Positions 16,517 to 25,788 of a stretch of 64,000 nucleotides of DNA are shown one piece after another. A model generated the notes under the pieces. It saw only the letters and a program-made list of their open reading frames with translations. It did not search any database and was not told the origin of the DNA. Position numbers and translations under genes: made by a program. The first letter of the stretch is position 1. Each line of letters opens with the position of its first letter. The DNA comes from Novosphingobium barchaimii LL02 (GTDB lineage Bacteria > Pseudomonadota > Alphaproteobacteria > Sphingomonadales > Sphingomonadaceae), in the NCBI RefSeq assembly GCF_001046635.1, contig NZ_KQ130459.1, positions 62,001 through 126,000 of the forward strand, given 5' to 3'.

Positions 16517-17727
16517 AGGTCTTGATGGCAAAAGGCCCGATCGTTGCGGGGCTTCTCGCGCTGGCCGCACCTGCGGTGCTGGCGCCGAGTATCGCGGCTG
16601 CGCAGGAAGGGCGCGCGCTGCAAGTTGATGAAGCACGCACGCTGTCCTTCTCCCGCGCCATCGGGCGCGTCGAGGTCAGCCGCGAAAATGTGATCTCGGT
16701 TTCCGCGCCGTCCACCCGTTCGCTGCGCATCACCGGCCTCGGCGCGGGGCAGGCTACGCTCAGCGTCTATGCGCCGGACGGATCGCTGATCGAGGAGGGC
16801 CAGATCCAGGTCGACCCGGCGCCTCCGTCGTTTTCCAATGGCTCTGGACCGCTGCGGGCGGGCGAGAAGGTGGTCGCGGTTGACCTTCAGTTTGCTGCGG
16901 TTTCGTCCTCCACACTCAAGGCGCTGGGCTTCAGCTTCTCCAAGCTCTCCGGCGATTTGCAGGGGGCGGTGGTTTCGCCCAGCAGCCTGAACTCGTACAG
17001 CTTCGGCGGATCGGGCCTGTCCGTTAACGCCTCGGCGCCGATCCAGAGCGCCTTCAACTTGTTCCTTTCGGCTCCGAACCGGGGCATCGGCGCTGTCCTG
17101 AGCGCGCTGTCGACCAACGGGCTTTCGCAGCTTCTGGCGCAGCCGACGCTGCTGGTGCGGTCCGGCGCGCAGGCCGAGTTCCTGGCCGGCGGCGAAGTTC
17201 CGGTGCCGGTTCCGCAGTCCAATGGCGGCACGGGCAATTCGATTTCTATCGAGTACAAGAAGTTCGGCGTAAGCCTGAAGGTAAGACCTTTCGTTCTGTC
17301 TGAGAACAATATCGTCCTCGAGATCGAACCCGAGGTGAGCGAACTGGACTACAGCAACGGTGTCCAGTTGCAGGGTTACGTGGTGCCGGGTTTCCGCAAT
17401 CGCTCCGCCAAGACCACGGTCGAACTGGGTAGCGGGCAGAGCTTCGTGATTGCCGGCCTCAACTACACGAATTCCTCGGTCACGAAGGACAAGGTGCCGT
17501 TCCTGGGCGATATTCCGGTGCTGGGAGCCTTCTTCAAGCGTCAGCAGAACCAGAAGGAACGGCAGGAACTGATCATCGTCGCCACGCCGCGTCTGGTGGA
17601 ACCGGAAGCGGTGCGCCCGGTACTGGCGGACAACATGAAGACACTCGATCCGGGCGTGGGGCAGATGATCGTGGGCAACGACGGTGTGGAACAGGCGACA
17701 AAGTCCTTTGGCGTGGTGAGGCGCTGA
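16513..17727 (+). CDS. cpaC: Outer-membrane secretin of the Tad pilus (CpaC/RcpA)
   Basis: 404 residues, short for the family. A signal peptide (to AAAQEG) is followed by an N-terminal domain (ISVSAPSTRSLRITGLGAG) of the kind that precedes secretins, and the secretin core from about 210 to 360 (LLAQPTLLVRSGAQAEFLAG, GQSFVIAGLNY, PFLGDIPVLGAFF). The terminal part (IIVATPRLVEPEA) is typical. It forms the pore through which the Flp fibre leaves the cell. Confidence 0.93.
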   Translation: MKVLMAKGPIVAGLLALAAPAVLAPSIAAAQEGRALQVDEARTLSFSRAIGRVEVSRENVISVSAPSTRSLRITGLGAGQATLSVYAPDGSLIEEGQIQVDPAPPSFSNGSGPLRAGEKVVAVDLQFAAVSSSTLKALGFSFSKLSGDLQGAVVSPSSLNSYSFGGSGLSVNASAPIQSAFNLFLSAPNRGIGAVLSALSTNGLSQLLAQPTLLVRSGAQAEFLAGGEVPVPVPQSNGGTGNSISIEYKKFGVSLKVRPFVLSENNIVLEIEPEVSELDYSNGVQLQGYVVPGFRNRSAKTTVELGSGQSFVIAGLNYTNSSVTKDKVPFLGDIPVLGAFFKRQQNQKERQELIIVATPRLVEPEAVRPVLADNMKTLDPGVGQMIVGNDGVEQATKSFGVVRR

Positions 17728-17728
17728 C

Positions 17729-18895
17729 ATGGTTCGTATCCATCTTCTCTCGATCGACCGCGCGCTGGCCCAGCGCATCACCGACGCCATGGGCGCGCAT
17801 GTCTCGGTCGACATGGCGCAGTCCCTGGACGACGCGACGTTCGACGGCCCCGGCATAGTCGTCATCGATCATGCCTCGATCCCGGCCGAACGCTCGATGG
17901 CCTCGGTCATCGGCGAGGTCTCGCAGGCCGCTCCCGGCCGGGCCGTGGTGCTCGCCACCGAGGACATGTACGCTGTGCACGTCCTTCAGGCGATCCGTTC
18001 CGGCGCGACCGACGTGATGCCGCGCGGGGCCGTCGCCGCCGAAGTGAGCGAGATCCTTTCGCGCGTACTCAATTCCGCGCTCGCCAGCCAGGGCCGCCTT
18101 GGCCGGCTGACACTGGTGCTGGGAACCGACCGCGACGCGACTGCCATGCTCGCCACCGACATGGCGCTGGCGCACAGCCTCGACGGCCCGCCGACCTTGC
18201 TGATCGATTGCACCCTGCCGTCCAGCACGGCCGAAGCCTATCTCGACCTCAAGGTGGACTACGGCCTCGCCTCCGCCATCACCGATATCGACCGGATGGA
18301 CGCCAGCCTGCTGGGCGACGCTCTGGCGCGCCATGAACGCAGCGGGCTGACCGTTTTGACTCTCGACGGCGGCACGGGCGCGGAGCCGGTAGGGATCGGC
18401 CCGTCCGACATCGTCGGGCTGGTGCAACTGCTGCGGGCCAGCTGCGCGAATGTCGTGCTGTGCGGCGGGTCGCTGCGCAACGGCGGCCTGCTCCGGGAAC
18501 TCGCTTCGCAGGCACAGAGCATCGAGGTGGTCTGCAGCCAGTCGATCCGCGAGCTGGACTCCTGTCGCCGCCTGCTCGACCGCATCGCGCTCGATACGGC
18601 CAGCGCGCAGCGCCTGCGACTGCTGGTATGGGATCACGATCCGCGCATCCTCCTCGACGGTCGGCGCATGGCGGATGCGCTGGATATCGACACGGTGCTG
18701 GGCGTGCCCACAGACCGGGTGCGTATGCGCAATGCCCTCAACGCCGGGCGACCGATGATGATCGAGCGCGACGGCGGCCAATATGCGCAGGCGATCCGCC
18801 GGGCCTGCGGCATCTCTGCGTCGACGAAGAGCAACAATTTCGGCATCGAAAAGATGCGCAAGGCCATCCTGCGGTCGGTGGAGCGCACCGCATGA
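17729..18895 (+). CDS. cpaE: CpaE/TadZ-like pilus localisation protein lacking a P-loop
   Basis: 388 residues in the normal operon position. The N-terminal part is receiver-like (about 1-125, with VVIDHASIPAE and AIRSGATDVMPRG), as in TadZ. The second half should be a MinD/ParA ATPase. Where the deviant Walker A (K-G-G-x-G-K/T-[ST]) is expected the sequence reads LVLGTDRDATAMLATDMAL, so the glycine loop and signature lysines are absent, while the following strand LLIDCTLPSS keeps the Walker B-like shape. It is probably a non-hydrolysing scaffold that places the machinery at the cell pole. Confidence 0.82.
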   Translation: MVRIHLLSIDRALAQRITDAMGAHVSVDMAQSLDDATFDGPGIVVIDHASIPAERSMASVIGEVSQAAPGRAVVLATEDMYAVHVLQAIRSGATDVMPRGAVAAEVSEILSRVLNSALASQGRLGRLTLVLGTDRDATAMLATDMALAHSLDGPPTLLIDCTLPSSTAEAYLDLKVDYGLASAITDIDRMDASLLGDALARHERSGLTVLTLDGGTGAEPVGIGPSDIVGLVQLLRASCANVVLCGGSLRNGGLLRELASQAQSIEVVCSQSIRELDSCRRLLDRIALDTASAQRLRLLVWDHDPRILLDGRRMADALDIDTVLGVPTDRVRMRNALNAGRPMMIERDGGQYAQAIRRACGISASTKSNNFGIEKMRKAILRSVERTA

Positions 18896-20268
18896 GCCTG
18901 CTGACAAACGAGTTCGAGCCCGAGGGTCGCAACCCGGGAGATGCCGATTCCAGGCGAAAGGCGCCCATCGCCCAGCCGTCAGCTCAAAGAATGAGCGACA
19001 GCTACCAGGCGGTCAAGGCACAGACCTGCCGCCAGGTGATCGAGCAGCTCGAAGCGCAGGGTGCCACTGCCGAGGCGCTCGACAAGCGCACCCTGCGCAC
19101 CGAAATCGAACAGGTCATCAACAGCCGCAGCCGGCGCGGCCAGCTCGCGCTCAACAGCGCCGAGCGGCTGCTGCTGATCGAGGATGTCGAGGACGAAGTG
19201 GTAGGCCTCGGCCCGCTGGCGCCGCTGCTGCGCGATGCCAGTGTCGACGACATCATCGTCAACGGCGCCAATACGATCTATGCCGAACGCGGCGGGGTCC
19301 TGCAGCGGGTCGAGACGCGTTTTCGCGACGATGCGCACCTGATGAACATAATCCAGCGCATCGTCGGCCCGATCGGACGCCGCGTGGATGAGGCAACGCC
19401 TTATGTCGACGCGCGCCTGCCGGATGGTTCGCGCGTGAACATCGTCATCCCGCCGATCGCGCTCGACGGGCCGCTGGTGTCGATCCGCAAGTTTCGCCTT
19501 CAGGCGCTGAGCGTCGAGGACTGCGTGAACAGCGGGACGATGAGCCAGGCGATGGCGGCGTTCCTCACGGCTGCCGTGCGATCGCGCCTGAACATCCTGA
19601 TCTGCGGCGGCACCGGCGCCGGCAAGTCCACCCTGCTCAATGTTCTGTCGAGCTGCATCAGCAACTCGGAACGCCTTGTCACGATCGAGGATGCGGCGGA
19701 ACTTCAGCTGCGCCAGGACCATGTCGTGCGGCTGGAAACGCGGCCGCCCAACGTCGACGGCAGCCGCGAAGTCAGCGCCCGCGATCTTGTGCGCAACGCA
19801 CTGCGCATGCGCCCCGACCGCATCATCCTGGGCGAAGTCCGCGGCGTCGAGGCGGTGGAAATGCTGCAGGCGATGTCGACCGGCCACGATGGCTCGATGG
19901 CCACGCTGCACGCCAATACCCCGCGCGATGCCCTTTCGCGTCTGGAGATGCTGCTCGGTTTTGCCGGTGCGCAGAACGACGTGCGCGCGGTACGCCGCTT
20001 CGTCGCCAATTCCATCCACGCCATCGTCAACATCCAGCGCCTGTCGAACGGTTCGCGCCGCATCACCTCGATTGCCGAAGTCACCGGCGTCGAAGGCGAA
20101 GCCTATACCCTGAACGAGCTGTTCCATTTCGAGGAGCACCCGCCGCTGTCCGGCGAGGGCCTGTTCCGCACGATGTCGCCGCGACCCTACCATGCCGCGC
20201 GCCTGCGCGATTACGCCCCGCCCGCGGTGAGCGCCGCCGGTAGCGGGAAGGAGGGCACTGCATGGTAA
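18892..20268 (+). CDS. cpaF: Tad pilus assembly/secretion ATPase CpaF/TadA
   Basis: 458 residues. All nucleotide-handling motifs of the PilT/GspE family are visible: Walker [13 protein letters not shown], aspartate box [11 protein letters not shown], Walker [16 protein letters not shown] and histidine box [20 protein letters not shown]. An N-terminal helical domain of about 120 residues precedes the core. The start overlaps cpaE by ATGA. It is the only clearly competent ATPase of the locus and must drive pilin polymerisation. Confidence 0.95.
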   Translation: MSLLTNEFEPEGRNPGDADSRRKAPIAQPSAQRMSDSYQAVKAQTCRQVIEQLEAQGATAEALDKRTLRTEIEQVINSRSRRGQLALNSAERLLLIEDVEDEVVGLGPLAPLLRDASVDDIIVNGANTIYAERGGVLQRVETRFRDDAHLMNIIQRIVGPIGRRVDEATPYVDARLPDGSRVNIVIPPIALDGPLVSIRKFRLQALSVEDCVNSGTMSQAMAAFLTAAVRSRLNILICGGTGAGKSTLLNVLSSCISNSERLVTIEDAAELQLRQDHVVRLETRPPNVDGSREVSARDLVRNALRMRPDRIILGEVRGVEAVEMLQAMSTGHDGSMATLHANTPRDALSRLEMLLGFAGAQNDVRAVRRFVANSIHAIVNIQRLSNGSRRITSIAEVTGVEGEAYTLNELFHFEEHPPLSGEGLFRTMSPRPYHAARLRDYAPPAVSAAGSGKEGTAW

Positions 20269-21164
20269 AGGGCATCGCCTATCTGCTGCTGGCGTTCCTG
20301 CTGCTGGGCGTGATGGCCTACAGTTGGTTCTCCGAGCGCGCGCGGGGCCGCGTGACGCTCGACCGGCGGCTTGAGGCGATCTCCACGCCGGGCACTGCGC
20401 CGGTGCGCCAGATCATGGCCGTTACCGTGCCCGAACGGATCGCGCCGCTTCTGGCGCAGGCGCAAATCGAACTGACCGTTCCCACTTTGCAGATGATCAT
20501 CGGGGCAGGGCTGATTCTGGCGCTACTCCTGCTGCTGTTCGCTGGTCCGGCAGTTGCCCTGATCGCGCTGGTGGGTATTCCGATGATGGCGCTTTCGTGG
20601 CTGCAAGGCCGTGCCCGCAAGCGGGTCGAGGCGCTGACGGATGCGATGCCTTTGTACCTCGATGGCGTGCGCCAGTTGCAGTCGGTGGGCAATTCGCTGT
20701 CGCAGGCGCTGGAGCGCGCGCTCGCGGATTCGCCCGATGCGCTCAAAAGCTATTTCGCGCAGACCGCCCGGCGGCTTGCCATGGGGGCGCCCGTGGCCGA
20801 GACGATGCAGCAGCTGGCCGATCGTCTGCAGATCCCCGAGGTCTCGATGCTTGCGGCCGCGATCCGCACCAACCTGCGCTACGGCGGCTCGATCGCAACG
20901 GTGTTCAACAACCTCGCCAATATCCTGCGCGAGCGTATCCGCATTCGCCGCGAACTTTCCGCCGCAACGTCTGAAGCCAGGGTCAGCGCGAAAGTGCTTA
21001 TCGGCATGCCGCTTATTTCGATGGCGCTGCTGGTGGCCATGAACCGAAACTACATCCAGTTCTTCATCCACGATCCACGCGGGCACACGATGTCGATGGT
21101 GGCGATCGGCCTCGAAGTTCTGGGCATCCTGATCATTCGCCGCATGTTAAGGCCTTCGTTCTGA
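20262..21164 (+). CDS. tadB: Tad pilus inner-membrane platform protein TadB
   Basis: 300 residues, GspF-like fold. Two hydrophobic segments lie near the N-terminus (1-23 and about 75-115), a cytoplasmic domain with LPDAM-like DAMPLYLDGVRQLQSVGNSLSQALE in the middle, and two membrane segments at the C-terminus (IGMPLISMALLVAM and MVAIGLEVLGILII). It pairs with TadC to form the base that couples CpaF to the pilus. It overlaps cpaF by seven bases and its last base is the first of tadC. Confidence 0.92.
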   Translation: MVKGIAYLLLAFLLLGVMAYSWFSERARGRVTLDRRLEAISTPGTAPVRQIMAVTVPERIAPLLAQAQIELTVPTLQMIIGAGLILALLLLLFAGPAVALIALVGIPMMALSWLQGRARKRVEALTDAMPLYLDGVRQLQSVGNSLSQALERALADSPDALKSYFAQTARRLAMGAPVAETMQQLADRLQIPEVSMLAAAIRTNLRYGGSIATVFNNLANILRERIRIRRELSAATSEARVSAKVLIGMPLISMALLVAMNRNYIQFFIHDPRGHTMSMVAIGLEVLGILIIRRMLRPSF

Positions 21165-22066
21165 TGCAGGGACTGTTCGCCTTCCTTTCGTTCGGCTTGG
21201 CCATGGGGGGCTTGCTGCTTGCGGCGGCGGGGGTGCGCTGGTTGCAGGTCGATGCGCGGCTGGGCGCCCGGATCGAAGGGCAGGCCGTGCGGGCGGGCAG
21301 TGCTGCGGGGCGGAGCCGTTCCGCGCCGCGCCTGCCGCAGGTGTTCATCGCACGCGGGCGCGACCGCAGCGAAATCGAGCTGAAACTGCGCAGCGCCGGG
21401 TATTTCGAACCCAACGCGATCGAGGTCTTCGTCTGGCTGCGCCTGGGCGCCGCCGCGTTGGTGGCGGTCGCTTCGCTGCTCACATGCTGGGCGGTTACCG
21501 GCAATCCCTTCAAGCCCTTGTTCCCTACTTTTGCGCTGCCGGGTCTCACCTATATCGGCGCGAAGTACGTGTTGCATATGCGGGCCAATGCGCGCGAGCA
21601 GGTGCTGACGGCCGAGTTTCCTTTCCTCCTCGACCTCATGCTGATGATGCTCGAAAGCGGCGTCTCGCTGGACCAGTGCTTCCGCGGCATTGCTCGCGAC
21701 GAGCGCGTGGCGGTGCCCAATCATGCGCGGCTGGTGGCGATGCTGGTCGACGATCTCGATCGCGGGCAGGACTACCAGATCGCCTTCGACCGCTGGGCTA
21801 CGCGCGTGGGGGTGCAAGGTTCGCGCGAACTGGCGGCGCTGTTCCGCCAGTCGCTGTTCCAGGGCATGGAGCTGGTTCCGGCCCTACGCGAATTCATCCG
21901 CGAGTTCTCGCAGCGACGTGTCGCCCGCGCACGCGAGCAGATCGGCAAGATCACCGTGCGCATGGTGGTGCTGATGCTGGTCTTCTTCATGCCGGCGCTG
22001 TTCATCGTCCTGGCCGGACCGCCGGTTGCCGCCATTCTCGACACTTTGCGGAGTACCGCACGATGA
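21164..22066 (+). CDS. tadC: Tad pilus inner-membrane platform protein TadC
   Basis: 300 residues, same architecture as TadB and presumably its heteromeric partner. Membrane segments at 1-25, about 90-130 and 270-295 (MVVLMLVFFMPALFIVLAGP). The T2SF region carries EFPFLLDLMLMMLESGVSLDQCFRGIA. The start overlaps the tadB stop, and its stop overlaps tadD by ATGA. Confidence 0.92.
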   Translation: MQGLFAFLSFGLAMGGLLLAAAGVRWLQVDARLGARIEGQAVRAGSAAGRSRSAPRLPQVFIARGRDRSEIELKLRSAGYFEPNAIEVFVWLRLGAAALVAVASLLTCWAVTGNPFKPLFPTFALPGLTYIGAKYVLHMRANAREQVLTAEFPFLLDLMLMMLESGVSLDQCFRGIARDERVAVPNHARLVAMLVDDLDRGQDYQIAFDRWATRVGVQGSRELAALFRQSLFQGMELVPALREFIREFSQRRVARAREQIGKITVRMVVLMLVFFMPALFIVLAGPPVAAILDTLRSTAR

Positions 22067-22755
22067 GGCGCCTTGTCTTGCTTGCAATGGCCATGTCCAT
22101 GCCGATGGCGGGCGCGGGTTCCGCGATCGCGGCTGACGCATCGGGGCAGGGGGCGCTGGAAGGGTCGACGCGGGGGCTGTACATCTCGCTCATCCGGCAG
22201 GCGCGGACCGATGGGCGTCCGCGCGCCGCGATTGCGTATCTCGACGATTTCGACCGCCAGCATCCCGACGACCGCGAGGCGCAATTGCTGCGCGTCAATT
22301 GCCTGCTCGACCTGGGCCAGGTGACGGCCGCACGCACTGCCCTGTCGCGAATCCCATCCAGCGACCGTAGCGGCGCGGCCCAGGCGATGCGCGGTCACGT
22401 TTTTGCGGCGGAGGGCAACTGGAGGCAAGCGGCGGTGCAATATGCTGCAGCTTTGCAGGTCAGTCCCGCCGATGCCTTCATCGCCAATGCGCTGGGCTAT
22501 GCCTGGCTTCGCGCCGGGCAGTCCGCGCAAGCGGTGGAGACCCTGCGCGGGGCCTACGATCTTGCGCCTGACGATGCTGTTGTGCGCAACAATCTGATGC
22601 TCGCCCTGACCGTCACCGGCAGGCTGGCCGAAGCCGATGGCCTGCTTTCGAAGGTTGCCGACATCAGGGAAAAAGCGCGGCTGCGTCAGCAAGTGGCGGG
22701 CGAGGCAGCACGCCTTGCGGTGGCGGGAGGCGGCACCGTGTCGCTGGGCTCATGA
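22063..22755 (+). CDS. tadD: TPR protein TadD
   Basis: 230 residues. A signal peptide (MRRLVLLAMAMSMPMAGAGS) precedes several tetratricopeptide repeats between about 45 and 190 (for example FIANALGYAWLRAGQSAQAV and DDAVVRNNLMLALTVTGRLA). TadD proteins are often lipoproteins, but no lipobox cysteine is visible here, so it may be soluble in the periplasm. It is thought to help secretin assembly. Confidence 0.88.
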   Translation: MRRLVLLAMAMSMPMAGAGSAIAADASGQGALEGSTRGLYISLIRQARTDGRPRAAIAYLDDFDRQHPDDREAQLLRVNCLLDLGQVTAARTALSRIPSSDRSGAAQAMRGHVFAAEGNWRQAAVQYAAALQVSPADAFIANALGYAWLRAGQSAQAVETLRGAYDLAPDDAVVRNNLMLALTVTGRLAEADGLLSKVADIREKARLRQQVAGEAARLAVAGGGTVSLGS

Positions 22756-24578
22756 TCGAAGGGCGCACCCGGAAGCGGTGGCTGCGCCGCTTACGTGAAC
22801 TTGCGCGGGACGACAGCGGTGTTGTCGGACCGATGATCGCCGTGCTTGGTGTTTCGCTGCTGGCGGCGGCGGGTCTCGCGCTCGACGTTGCGCTCTATTA
22901 TTCGGGCAATCGAGACTTGCGCTCCGCCACCGAGGCGGCCGCGCTCGCCGCCGCAATGGACCCGGCGCACGCGCAGTCCCGTGCGGTCGATTACCTGACG
23001 CGCAATGGCTATGACGCTTCCGTGCTCAAGACGGTCGAGGTTGGCTATTACTGCGCCAATATCGATCGTGCTTCGGGCTCGCGCTTTGTCGCGGCGGGTT
23101 CGCCGGACGTTGCCAGCTGCCCCGGCAGTTCGGTGAACAATGCGGTGCGGCTGACGACGGGCAAGGACAGCCGCCAGTTCCTGTCGGGCACATTGGGTAG
23201 CGCCAGCCCCATCCCCCAGCTTGGCGCAACGGCCAGCGCCGCACGGGTCGACGAGGCGGGGATCGCTGTCACCTCGGGCCTGTTGACGGTCACAAATACC
23301 CTGGTCAACTCGGTCAACGAACTGCTCGGCGCGCTGCTGGGCATCAAGCTGCTGCTGTCCACCGCCGACATCGAGGCGCTGATGGGCGGCAATGTCGACG
23401 CCGGCCGCTTCTTCGACGCGCTCGCGAAGCGCGCCGGCCAGAGCGGCACGTACCAGCAGCTTATCGAGGGCACTTACGGCATTCAGGACATCGCCTATGC
23501 CGCCGCCGATGCGACTTATGCGGGCAACACCGTCACTGCCGCCGCCACCGCGACTGCCCTGCGCTCGTTCGGCACGGCGGCGGGCAATGGCTACCGCGTG
23601 CCTCTTGCCGGGCTGTTCGGGCTGGGCGTGTGGAAGAACATGCCGGTCGGCGGGACCGAAGTGCGGCCAGGCCTGCGCGCCGGGCTCAATGCCTATCAGC
23701 TGATCTCCTATGCCGTGCAGGGCGGCCCCGGCGCGATCGATGCGTCGGACCTTGTCAGCCTGGTCGTGCCCAACAGCGTCGTGGCGATCCGGGCCGTCGG
23801 CACCGGACTGGCGGACCGTCCGCGCTTCGCTTTCGGCCCCGCCGGAGAAACGACGGTCGGCACTTCCATGCTGCGTCTCCAGGTCGATGTGCAGGTGGTG
23901 AACCTGAATTTGCTGAATGTCGTGGGCGCAAAAGCGCAGGTGCCGCTGGTTATCGATGTGGATGCAGCGCAGGCCACCATCGCCAAGATCGATTGTGCGG
24001 GCAAAACTGAACAGAGTAGCCAAACTACAGTCACTTTGGCTGCAAATTCCGGCCTTGTGAATGTTTATCTTGGCAAGCTCGTTAACGCAAATGCAATGAC
24101 TAAACCCGTACCAATACTCACGAGTTCAGACTTTGAGTATACAGATATACTTAGGACAAGCCTCCTGGGAATCGAGTTGGCCGCGATACAAGGCAAAGCC
24201 GTGGTGCAACCTGTAATTGGTGCGAGCAATAATAACATTACTTTTGTACCGGACCCAAACCAGACCTTCGATCCTGCACAGCCGATCTCGTTCGGCGGCG
24301 GGGTGGTTGTAGGCAACAGGCTGCAGGTTGGCGCGACGTTGCAGGGTTTGACCAAAGATTTGAAGCTCAAGGCATGTACGATATTGGTGGGCTGCATCGT
24401 GAATACGGATGCGCAGGCATTGTCGAATGTTCTGAGCGTGGTGAACACCGTTGGCGGCGTGCTGGGAAACACTACCGACCCGCTGCTCGACAATATCCTG
24501 GCCGCGCTCGGTGTCGAACTGGGCCATGCCACAGTCTGGGTAAGCGGCGCGCGGTGCGGTGTGCCGGTGCTGATCTAA
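22752..24578 (+). CDS. tadG: TadG-like pilus protein
   Basis: 608 residues. A cytoplasmic basic start (MIEGRTRKRWLRRLRE) is followed by one membrane segment with a pilin-like opening (DDSGVVGPMIAVLGVSLLAA) and the Tad N-terminal region (ALYYSGNRDLRSATEAAALAAA). The remainder is a large periplasmic or extracellular domain with repeated Val/Leu/Asn-rich stretches. No von Willebrand MIDAS motif was found, unlike some TadG proteins. Bases from about 23990 to 24290, coding for the domain around residues 415-510, are clearly less GC-rich than the rest. It ends the run of overlapping genes begun by cpaB. Confidence 0.82.
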   Translation: MIEGRTRKRWLRRLRELARDDSGVVGPMIAVLGVSLLAAAGLALDVALYYSGNRDLRSATEAAALAAAMDPAHAQSRAVDYLTRNGYDASVLKTVEVGYYCANIDRASGSRFVAAGSPDVASCPGSSVNNAVRLTTGKDSRQFLSGTLGSASPIPQLGATASAARVDEAGIAVTSGLLTVTNTLVNSVNELLGALLGIKLLLSTADIEALMGGNVDAGRFFDALAKRAGQSGTYQQLIEGTYGIQDIAYAAADATYAGNTVTAAATATALRSFGTAAGNGYRVPLAGLFGLGVWKNMPVGGTEVRPGLRAGLNAYQLISYAVQGGPGAIDASDLVSLVVPNSVVAIRAVGTGLADRPRFAFGPAGETTVGTSMLRLQVDVQVVNLNLLNVVGAKAQVPLVIDVDAAQATIAKIDCAGKTEQSSQTTVTLAANSGLVNVYLGKLVNANAMTKPVPILTSSDFEYTDILRTSLLGIELAAIQGKAVVQPVIGASNNNITFVPDPNQTFDPAQPISFGGGVVVGNRLQVGATLQGLTKDLKLKACTILVGCIVNTDAQALSNVLSVVNTVGGVLGNTTDPLLDNILAALGVELGHATVWVSGARCGVPVLI

Positions 24579-24657
24579 GGTTTCAATGGCGCCATCGGGC
24601 TTCCCTCCTGCCTGGTGATGGCCTCTGTCGAAATGGAGGATTTGGGGAGTGAATACT

Positions 24658-24831
24658 ATGATGACTTCAATTCAGAAGCTTATGATCCGTCTCCGCAGCG
24701 ATGAGCGCGGCCTGACGGCAGTCGAATACGCCGTGCTTGGCGCAATTGTTGTGGCAGCCATTGGTGCAGTAGGGGCGGCTTTCCGCTCGTCACTTATCGC
24801 TGCCTTCGCCCGTATTTTCACGGCCACTTGA
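24658..24831 (+). CDS. flp: Flp-type major pilin
   Basis: 57 residues. The prepilin cleavage site is visible as ERG-LTAVEY, with the Glu at +5 and Tyr at +6 that mark Flp pilins, followed by the hydrophobic assembly helix AVLGAIVVAAIGAVGAAF. After processing the mature pilin would be about 37 residues. GGGGAG seven bases upstream supports this ATG; ATG also follows as codon 2. In many genomes flp is the first gene; here it comes after tadG, with an 80-base leader that may carry its own promoter. Confidence 0.93.
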   Translation: MMTSIQKLMIRLRSDERGLTAVEYAVLGAIVVAAIGAVGAAFRSSLIAAFARIFTAT

Positions 24832-24846
24832 AAGGGAGCAGCGGTG

Positions 24847-25287
24847 ATGCGCAAGTCAGCAAGGAATCTGTTCCAACTGCTGAAGTGCGAGCAGGGCATC
24901 GCAGCGCTGGAATTCGTCTTTCTGGCTCCGGCGCTGCTGGCCCTTGTCTTTTCGATCATCGTCTATTCGATCTACTTCACCGCCGTGATCGGCGTGCGTC
25001 AGGCCGCCGCCGAAGGGGCCCGGGCCGCTGTCGCCGGCCTCTCCAGCACCGAGCGCGTCTCGCTTGCGCAGGCGCGCGCGATGGAGGTGATCACCAATTA
25101 CGGCGCCATGCTGGGCGGTGGCCACCAGCCGGTGATTACTGCCGGTGCGGGCACTACTACCGGCACTTTTCAGGTACAGGTGAGCTATGACATGAGCGGC
25201 AGCCCGATCATGCGCTACGGTAACTTCATTCCGCTTCCATCAAGCAACGTCCAGGCCAGCGTCGTGGTCACCAACGGAGGCTACTGA
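24847..25287 (+). CDS. tadE: TadE-like minor pseudopilin
   Basis: 146 residues. The N-terminus has the TadE pattern: EQGIAALEFVFLAPALLALVFSI, a G-x-x-x-x-[E]F processing site with Glu at +5, then TAVIGVRQAAAEGARAAVAG. It is a minor pilin that is usually processed with Flp. GGGAG precedes the ATG by nine bases. A single TadE rather than a TadE/TadF pair is present; TadG follows the same topology. Confidence 0.9.
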   Translation: MRKSARNLFQLLKCEQGIAALEFVFLAPALLALVFSIIVYSIYFTAVIGVRQAAAEGARAAVAGLSSTERVSLAQARAMEVITNYGAMLGGGHQPVITAGAGTTTGTFQVQVSYDMSGSPIMRYGNFIPLPSSNVQASVVVTNGGY

Positions 25288-25288
25288 C

Positions 25289-25750
25289 GTGGATGCCGCA
25301 GGATATTTCTACCTGGCCCTGCTGGTTCTGGTGTTGATACCCGTCGTGATACTGCCATGGGAAGGGCATACGCCCCCGGACTGGCTCTACATCGTGCTGG
25401 CGGCCTGCGGGCTGACCGGGGCGATGCTGCTGGGCGGGCTTCCGGCGCTTGCGCTATCGTGCGCTGCGGGGCTGGGATGCCTTGTCTTGGCCGGCGGCGC
25501 GGTCACCTTGTTGCGGATGCGGACCCGGCTGCGGATACTCACCGGCGGGCAGATAAAGCTGCTATCCGCGGGTTCTACGTGGCTCGGTGTAAATGGGGCC
25601 TTGGCAATGGTGGTCGTAGCGCTATTCACTCTATTTGTGATCGCCGCGTTTCAGCGGGCAGGTGCTGTCAGGCGCCGGCCCGATGCTTCGGCGATCGTGG
25701 CAATGGCCATTGTTTCGGTCGCCATGCAACAACATCTGCCTGGATTGTGA
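25289..25750 (+). CDS. CpaA/TadV-like prepilin peptidase with altered catalytic motif
   Basis: 153 residues, almost all hydrophobic, with four or five membrane segments as in short A24 prepilin peptidases. The second catalytic motif should read G-x-G-D followed by K-L-L. Here the segment LTGGQIKLLSAGSTWLG has Gln in place of the Asp. The first aspartate, normally just before an R-x-x-x-[IV]PNWL segment, is also not present in the matching stretch LPWEGHTPPDWLYIV; only an Asp three residues later occurs. Such a protein should not cleave pilins. The start is GTG, two bases after tadE, with GGAGG upstream. It could alternatively be an unrelated small membrane protein, but position and the KLL-A-x-WLG pattern argue against that. 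Confidence 0.6.
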   Translation: MDAAGYFYLALLVLVLIPVVILPWEGHTPPDWLYIVLAACGLTGAMLLGGLPALALSCAAGLGCLVLAGGAVTLLRMRTRLRILTGGQIKLLSAGSTWLGVNGALAMVVVALFTLFVIAAFQRAGAVRRRPDASAIVAMAIVSVAMQQHLPGL

Positions 25751-25788
25751 TATAGGTGTTCGCAAACATACTATGACGGGACGATGCG

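Noticed and set aside
16492-20193. Very long open frames on the minus strand opposite cpaC, cpaE and cpaF (457, 444 and 404 codons)
   Set aside because: They are the reverse-strand shadows typical of high-GC coding DNA: no family motifs, Arg/His/Gly-rich composition, and the plus-strand genes are unmistakable.
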